Shown: positions 58,952-64,000 of the stretch, one piece after another
Position numbering within the stretch: the first letter of the stretch is position 1
Layout: each line of letters opens with the position of its first letter
DNA from: Agapanthus africanus
Lineage: Eukaryota; Streptophyta; Magnoliopsida; Asparagales; Amaryllidaceae
DNA: 64,000 bases
Direction of reading: 5' to 3'
NCBI GenBank assembly: GCA_030015575.1
Contig: JASDDO010000024.1
Coordinates: 44,788,114-44,852,113, forward strand
Position numbers and translations under genes: made by a program
Notes under the pieces: model-generated
What the model saw: only the letters and a program-made list of their open reading frames with translations
Told to the model about the DNA's origin: nothing
Databases searched by the model: none

Positions 58952-60807
58952 TGATCGGTCGAAATATTGCATTTTTAACACATCAATTTCACTACTATTT
59001 GCACTCATCTAAAGGTGTTCGGTATGAATATAGCACATATTAGTAAATCGTCTGTAAAATACCAAATAACTTGTGTTATATATTATAACCGGCATTTTGA
59101 GTGTTTATTATTGCACGCATAATCTATTGTATGTCGCAATACTTGTCTCGAGAATGTGCAGGAAATTCCAGGTAAAAGAGCCGAAACTGCTAAAAGTGCT
59201 GATCAAAATACGCCAAGTCCAAGACTTGTGATCTGGCAGTGAACAAGAAAGTATAAAAATATTCCAGACATTCTAAAAGTTCCACAAAGCCAATAGAGGA
59301 ATTACCACGGAAATTTCATGCACAAAGGCCATCAAAAGGGCCATGGATCCGCGGCCCAATGGCCCTATTGGCGGCGGATCCGCGGCCGCGTCATCATGAC
59401 GTCAGCAAGTTGCCATCTCAGGTTTCTCCATCCAAGATCAAAACATCTTCAAGCCACTTTAAATTCCAGAATTCTCCAGAAGCTTCTGTCCGAACAGCCA
59501 AGCTTCTTGTACAAGCTAAACACCTCCAAGCTTCTCAAACAAACTAGCTAAACCTAGAAGTTCTTCCCAACAACCAAGCTTATCAAGGAAGCTAGCTAAC
59601 TAACTAATTCTAGAAGCTTCTACTCAACAACCAAGCTTGTAAGAGAAGTTAAACCTAGCTTAGCTTCTAAAGGAAGCTAATCCTAATCAAGCTTCTAGGG
59701 GAAGCTAAGGAGAAGGCTATAAAAAGGACCCAGAGGCTTCATCTCAAAGGTTGTTGAAATTGGAGGGAAAAATTGTAGATCCAAATCAAATCTAAATCAA
59801 ATTGAGTGACACAATTTGATCCAAATCAAGATCTATCGAGTGCCGAGCCAAAGCAAGCATCCATCGAGCCTTTTTGAAGCAACGCCGATCTTCATCCGAG
59901 CAAGTGATCCACGACGATCCGCGACTCACGAAGACGATGCGAAGCTAGTTCAACGATCGAGTTCTCTCCTCAATTCTTGTAGTCTTTGAGTGAATTGTAA
60001 CGAAACGTTGAATAATAAAAGGTGAAAATTCATGATCTTGCTTTTCTTTACATTTGAGCATTATGATGAGTTTTCAATTCTTGATTGTTTTCTTTTTTAT
60101 GATGTTTGAGTGAAAACTCTGCTTGTGGAGGAATCGAGAAAATAGATAGATGATGATGATTACATTCTTGAACGATTCTTAATTCTTATGAGTTTTGTAA
60201 ACTTTAGGAAATTGAATCATCGACAATCTAGTTTCGAGCGAGATGCTTTCTTGAATGTTTTCGCTCTTAATTAGAGATCAACGATCGATAATTGAATTTC
60301 CTAGAGGCTAACTTTTGAATGATAATCAACGAAAGGACAAGGGATGATGATGAAGAAACCCTAGTTTCTTCGATAGATCCCTAAACCCCATTGATCGTCA
60401 TCGATCTAGCAACAAATCATCAATGGATAAGAATACGTAATCAAAAGTCTTCATCCTCACTATCGATTCGATCGATTCCTACGAGCTTCTCTACAAATCT
60501 TGATAACTCATTCAATTTGGATATCATCAATTCTTGATTCTTGATCTATAGTATTTCTTGATATTAGATCTAGATTTTGATAATTCTTGAAATTCAATTT
60601 CATAAATCTTGAATCAAATTTTCTTTTCTTTTATCCTTTAATTTTCAATTCATCTAAATCAATTACGATCAAATCACACTTTCCCTCTGGAGGATCCGCA
60701 CTCGCTAACGAACCTACAATTGACACCGTTATTGATTGCGGTTTACAAATTTCTTTGGTTGTGATCTTTACACTTTTCTACCTACACACCGAGAAAAAGA
60801 CCAATCA
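58952..60807 (+). repeat. ATH-D 3' LTR (1856 bp)
   Basis: TGATCGGTCG...GACCAATCA; nearly identical to the 5' LTR apart from scattered changes and the extra GC-rich segment near 59345-59380. TATA box TATAAAAA at 59718-59725. Confidence 0.92.
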
Positions 60808-61781
60808 GTGGTAGTGGTAGCGTGAGTTGTCGGGGAGTCAAGAGAGGGGTGAGGAGACAACGATGAGGTCGTGGGTCTCCGGCAAGGTGAGATTGACGGC
60901 GAGGTCAGGGTTTTCTTGGGTTACAGGTTGCAGGGTTGTAGGGTTCGTCAGGGTGTTGAGAAGAGGAGGTGGTAGCGGTGAGGGTGGTGATGAGGGTGGT
61001 GAAGGGGTAAGATCGATGATTATAGCGGCGGTGAGGGTTTTCTGGGTTGCTCGGGGTTCTTGGATCGGGGAGGTTACTGGGTTCTTGAAGATGGAGATGG
61101 AGAGTGTGAGTAGAGAGAGAGAGAGACTGGAGAAAGAAGGTAGATTAATATGTTTAGTTTAAAATATATTTTATATATATTATATATATATATAGTAACT
61201 GATAATATATATATATAAATATTATAATATATATTTTATAGGATTATATAGCTAATAACAAAAATACTCTGAAAAATATCAGTGTCTTTTCTAAAATTCT
61301 AGTTTTAAAATACGGATAATATACGTGTCAGTTAAAATTATAATGCGACGTCCGGTTAAATAAAATGTGTACCCACAAGAACGGATATAAGTAAATACAC
61401 GTAGCGATCCAAACGAGTCTGATTTATCAATCTGGACAGGAACATAATGTCTGGATGCAACCATAGGGTATGGGGTATGATATAGGCCATGCTAGATATC
61501 AAAATGTGTTATTTGGTTATAATTCGTATTATTTAAAGATATGCAGATACCAAACATACTATTACATGCATATAGAACATAGATGTGCACGGATTCTCTG
61601 TACTAGCGAATATATGACGTAATCTTGAACCATGATGGGTTTCAAGTATGCAGGTCGGATCGGATATTAACCACAGTTACCAAAAGCACTATCCGCACCC
61701 AACATAATAATAAACAAGAAAACTGTCGCAAGATTAGGAAAACCCAAATAAAATATGGTATAAATGTACTAGGGTGTTACA

Positions 61782-62813
61782 ATTGGAGATTGAAGTAGTT
61801 GTGCCAGGTAACGTCTTATCCTTGATGAACTTACAAGTCCAGTCCACTCTTGTCAATCAGATCAAGGCAGATCAAGAAAATGATGCCAAGCTACAAAAGA
61901 TCCGAGAACAAGTAGAAAGTGGTCTTCGAACTGATTTCATCATCCACGAAGATGGATTCTTGCGGTATGGGAGCCATTTATCCATGCCAGTCGGCCCTGT
62001 TCGAGAAGAATTGATAAAAGAAGCTCACAGCTCTCCATATTATGTACAATCCGGTAGCCGAAGATGTACAAAAATCTACGGAAACACTACTGGTGGTATG
62101 GAATGAAGCGAGAAGCAGAAAGGAGTGTAACAAAGTGCTTAACCTGTAAGCAAGTGAAGGCTGAACACCAAAGAACCGCTAGTCTACTTCAGTCGTTACC
62201 TATCCCAGAATAGAAATGGAAGCACATTACCATGAATTTCATGACTGCTCTCCCTCACAGCACGAAGGGTAATGATGTAGTTTGGGTTATTTTGGAGCGA
62301 CACACCAAGTCGACTTACTTTATTCCATTCAGAGTTGGCCAATCAACCGAGACGTTGGCAAGAAAGTGCATGGAGGTAAGTAAAAAATCTAAAGTAAGAC
62401 TTAAACCTTCAAGATCTACCATACTTGTCTTGATACCCATAAACACATGCAGGAGATCGTGAGATTATATGGGGTACTTGTTTACATCGTCTCCGATTAT
62501 GATACTAGATTCTGATCCCAGTTTTGGCAGAGTCTTCAAGCCAGCCTGGAAACAAGTCTGAATTCTAGCACAGCGTATCATCCACAAACAGACAGATAGT
62601 CCGAGCGGAAAATTCAGATCCTAGAAGATATGCTGAGAGCCTGTATGCTAGACTTCGGAGGTTCGTGAGAAGATCACCTACACCTTGTGGAGTTTTCCTA
62701 TAACAACAGCTACCAGGAAAGTATTGGGATGGCATCTTTCAAAGCACTTTATGAACATTGAATGGTGTTTTTCGTCACCACATTGAGATGGGAATGCGCG
62801 TGCTTGTCGGGCA
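61782..62813 (+). pseudogene. CHR integrase (part)
   Basis: Resumes the CHR pol reading after the solo LTR. N-terminal part LQVQSTLVNQIKADQE...HEDGFLRYGSHL, HHCC zinc region (EEAHSSPY in one frame, then after a frameshift near 62065 KCLTCKQVKAEHQ), and core MNFMTALPHSTKGNDVVWVI with the first Asp position changed to Asn (usually MDF). Then IVSDYDTRF, SLNSSTAYHPQTD and SERKIQILEDM. Stops at usual Trp/Gln positions (near 62512, 62598, 62668). A 77-bp GT-AG segment at 62376-62452 splits the core. TAT-2 cuts it at 62813, so C-terminus, any chromodomain and 3' LTR are not seen. Confidence 0.85.
62376..62452 (+). other. Candidate intron in CHR integrase
   Basis: 77 bp, GTAAGT...CACATGCAG, between ...TLARKCME and EIVRLYGVL. 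In Ty3 integrases these two blocks are contiguous. The length is not a multiple of 3, yet removing it joins both blocks in frame. Donor and acceptor fit plant consensus well. Confidence 0.7.
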
Positions 62814-63097
62814 TGTACAGATTCCCCCTGCCTAAGGCAGGTCGGAGTTTATTGATTGTGGGGATCCGAATCTCTGGCAGCCTCGAACTAAGCTGCCGTT
62901 AATTACCCCTCATTTTTGAAGCGAGAGAACCTCCGATTTATGGGTCAAACTAGTAATGCGAACTCAATGTGCCGTGTGCGTGTGTTGTGTTTTGAAGGGT
63001 ACTTGGACGTATTCGAGGCCACGCAGAGTTTACGGGGGACGTGTTTTGAGTGTGGAGCAAGAGGGAAAAAGAGGAATGAGGAGCGTCCGAAGGACGG
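62814..63097. repeat. TAT-2 LTR fragment
   Basis: Starts TGTACAGATTCCCCCTGCC and aligns with TAT-1 LTR sequence around 16765-16890 (AGATTCCCCCTG, TTGATTGTGGGGA, GTTAATTAC, TGTGTGTTGTG). Compared with TAT-1 it is in the orientation opposite to the TAT-2 pol that follows. The join to pol is near 63097. Confidence 0.6.
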
Positions 63098-64000
63098 ATT
63101 CTCAACTGGTCGTTAGTCAAGTAAATGGTGACTACCAAACGTGCAAACCGGAGCTGGTGAAGTACGGTGAAAAGGTGCAACAACTATTGACCCAAATTCC
63201 CTCCTACACTTTGGAAAGTATACCACGTGCGGAAAATAGCAAAGCAGACGCGCTAGCTAAGCTCGCTAAAGAACTGGCTGACGAGAACCTCGATGACGTC
63301 AAAATCATGGTGCAAAGCCGTCGAGTGCTCGCCCCGGCAGAAATATCTCCGAAATCACACGAAGAAAAGGGAGAGACTGAGCAGACGACCCTACAAATAA
63401 AAGACCGTAAGAAGGTTGAGGACTGGAGGGAAGTCTTCATAGACTACTTTAAGTCCCACCGAATGCCCGAAGGAGCGTCCTCAAGACATCAGCTCATGAA
63501 ACGAGCTCTATCTTTCGCTTTCGTCAATGATATCTGTATAAGAGGTCATTTGATTCTCTGTGGCTAAGATGTTTAGGACCGGACGAAGCAGAAAGAGTCG
63601 TTCAAGAGGTTCATGACGGAATCTGTGGTTCTCGTCAAGCAGGCCCGAAGATGAGGTTAAAAATTAAACGGATGGGTTACTACTGGCCCACGATGATCCA
63701 GGACTGCCTCGAATATGTGAAGCAGTGCCACTCAAGCCAAATCCATGGGGATTTCATCTACCAGCATCCAAATCCGCTACATCCAACGGTGGCTAGCTGG
63801 CCATTCGAAATGTGGGGGACTGACATAGTCGGACCCATCGAACCGGCATCGTTTAAGGGACATCGTTTCATCCTGGCGACGACTGATTACTTCTCCAAAT
63901 GGGTAGAAGCAGTACCGCTGAGGGAAGTGAAGACGGAGAATATCCTCCACTTTTTCAAGACGCACGTCATTTATCAGTTTGGAACTCCATGGCGGATTAT
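63098..64000 (+). pseudogene. TAT-2 pol: second RNase H end to integrase core
   Basis: Begins inside the second RNase H (DSQLVVSQVNGDYQTCKPEL) with no earlier pol. 63098-63567 is one open frame through the linker to SSRHQLMKRALSFAFVND; after a frameshift near 63530 come the integrase zinc region (HDGICGSRQAGPKM, QCHSSQ with one zinc Cys changed) and core WGTDIVGPIEPASFKGHRFILATTDYFSKW up to the window end. It is highly similar to TAT-1 but lacks several of its stops (Cys at the 37706 site, Glu at 37508, Arg at 37178), so it shows the earlier state. Confidence 0.88.

Larger units (their letters stand above)
51698..60807 (+). mobile_element. ATH-D: Athila-like gag-protease element without RT/integrase
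   Basis: 9110 bp on the + strand with LTRs of 1826 and 1856 bp, exact tRNA-Asp primer site, leader, gag, protease, acidic tail, long 3' non-coding region and a polypurine tract. As in ATH-C, nothing resembling RT, RNase H or integrase is present. The gag and protease are closely related to ATH-C, while the LTRs look quite different, so the two share an internal region but belong to different LTR subfamilies. Confidence 0.88.
49970..61781 (-). mobile_element. Solo LTR, Tekay-like, split by ATH-D
   Basis: Two parts (49970-51697 and 60813-61781), about 2.7 kb together, bounded by a perfect ATTGG duplication and with no internal coding. Read on the - strand it starts TGTAACACCC and ends GGGGCGTGACA, the usual Tekay/Del LTR ends. 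Such a single LTR arises by recombination between the two LTRs of one element. Long AT repeats lie at 61160-61250. Small open frames here (51401-51619, 60827-61162) are low-complexity and not supported. Confidence 0.82.

Noticed and set aside
60827..61162. Gly/Val/Arg-rich 111-codon frame in the solo LTR
   Set aside because: Low complexity, starts right at the ATH-D junction, no homologous frame or promoter context.

Overview
The window is plant nuclear DNA made almost entirely of nested LTR retrotransposons, as expected for gene-poor, probably pericentromeric heterochromatin of a flowering plant. I found no bacterial operon, CRISPR array, rRNA, functional tRNA or ordinary host gene. The species cannot be told. 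Nearly every reading frame is broken, often by changes that fit C-to-T decay of methylated DNA (for example CGA to TGA and CAA to TAA).

Left block (1-11481), youngest to oldest. A Ty1/copia element (COP, + strand; pol remnant 1-897, 3' LTR 898-3121) sits in the gag of an Athila-like Ty3 element (ATH-A, - strand; 5' LTR 5028-6462). ATH-A sits in an LTR-like block of a Tat-type element (TAT-0, 6463-7926). TAT-0 sits in the gag of a second Athila-like element (ATH-B, - strand; 5' LTR 9969-11481). All four continue past the left edge.

Right block (11482-64000). The host is a + strand chromovirus (CHR): LTR part 11482-15231, gag 15375-16603, pol 48010-49969 and 61782-62813. Three insertions split it. 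(1) TAT-1, a Tat/Ogre-type element, spans 16604-48009 on the - strand with a perfect ACAAT target duplication. It carries gag-pro-RT-RNaseH-second RNaseH-integrase, plus a large multi-exon gene on the opposite strand. ATH-C (22646-30834, - strand) lies inside an exon of that gene. (2) A solo LTR (49970-61781, ATTGG duplication) itself holds ATH-D (51698-60807, + strand, GTGGT duplication). (3) TAT-2 starts at 62814 and runs off the right edge.

Most interesting points. TAT-1 carries an antisense gene with what looks like its own promoter (two G-boxes, a TATA box), a 5'UTR intron, seven small GT-AG introns, a plant-mobile-domain-like N-terminus, a coiled-coil C-terminus and a poly(A) signal. 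Because it is antisense, its introns would survive retrotransposition. CHR shows three precise intron-like segments in the sense strand, in gag, protease and integrase. The LTRs and 3' region of TAT-1 are full of small hairpins, including a ~37-bp-period array with a constant loop and changing but still complementary stems. ATH-C and ATH-D share a layout without RT or integrase and look like a non-autonomous gag-protease family.
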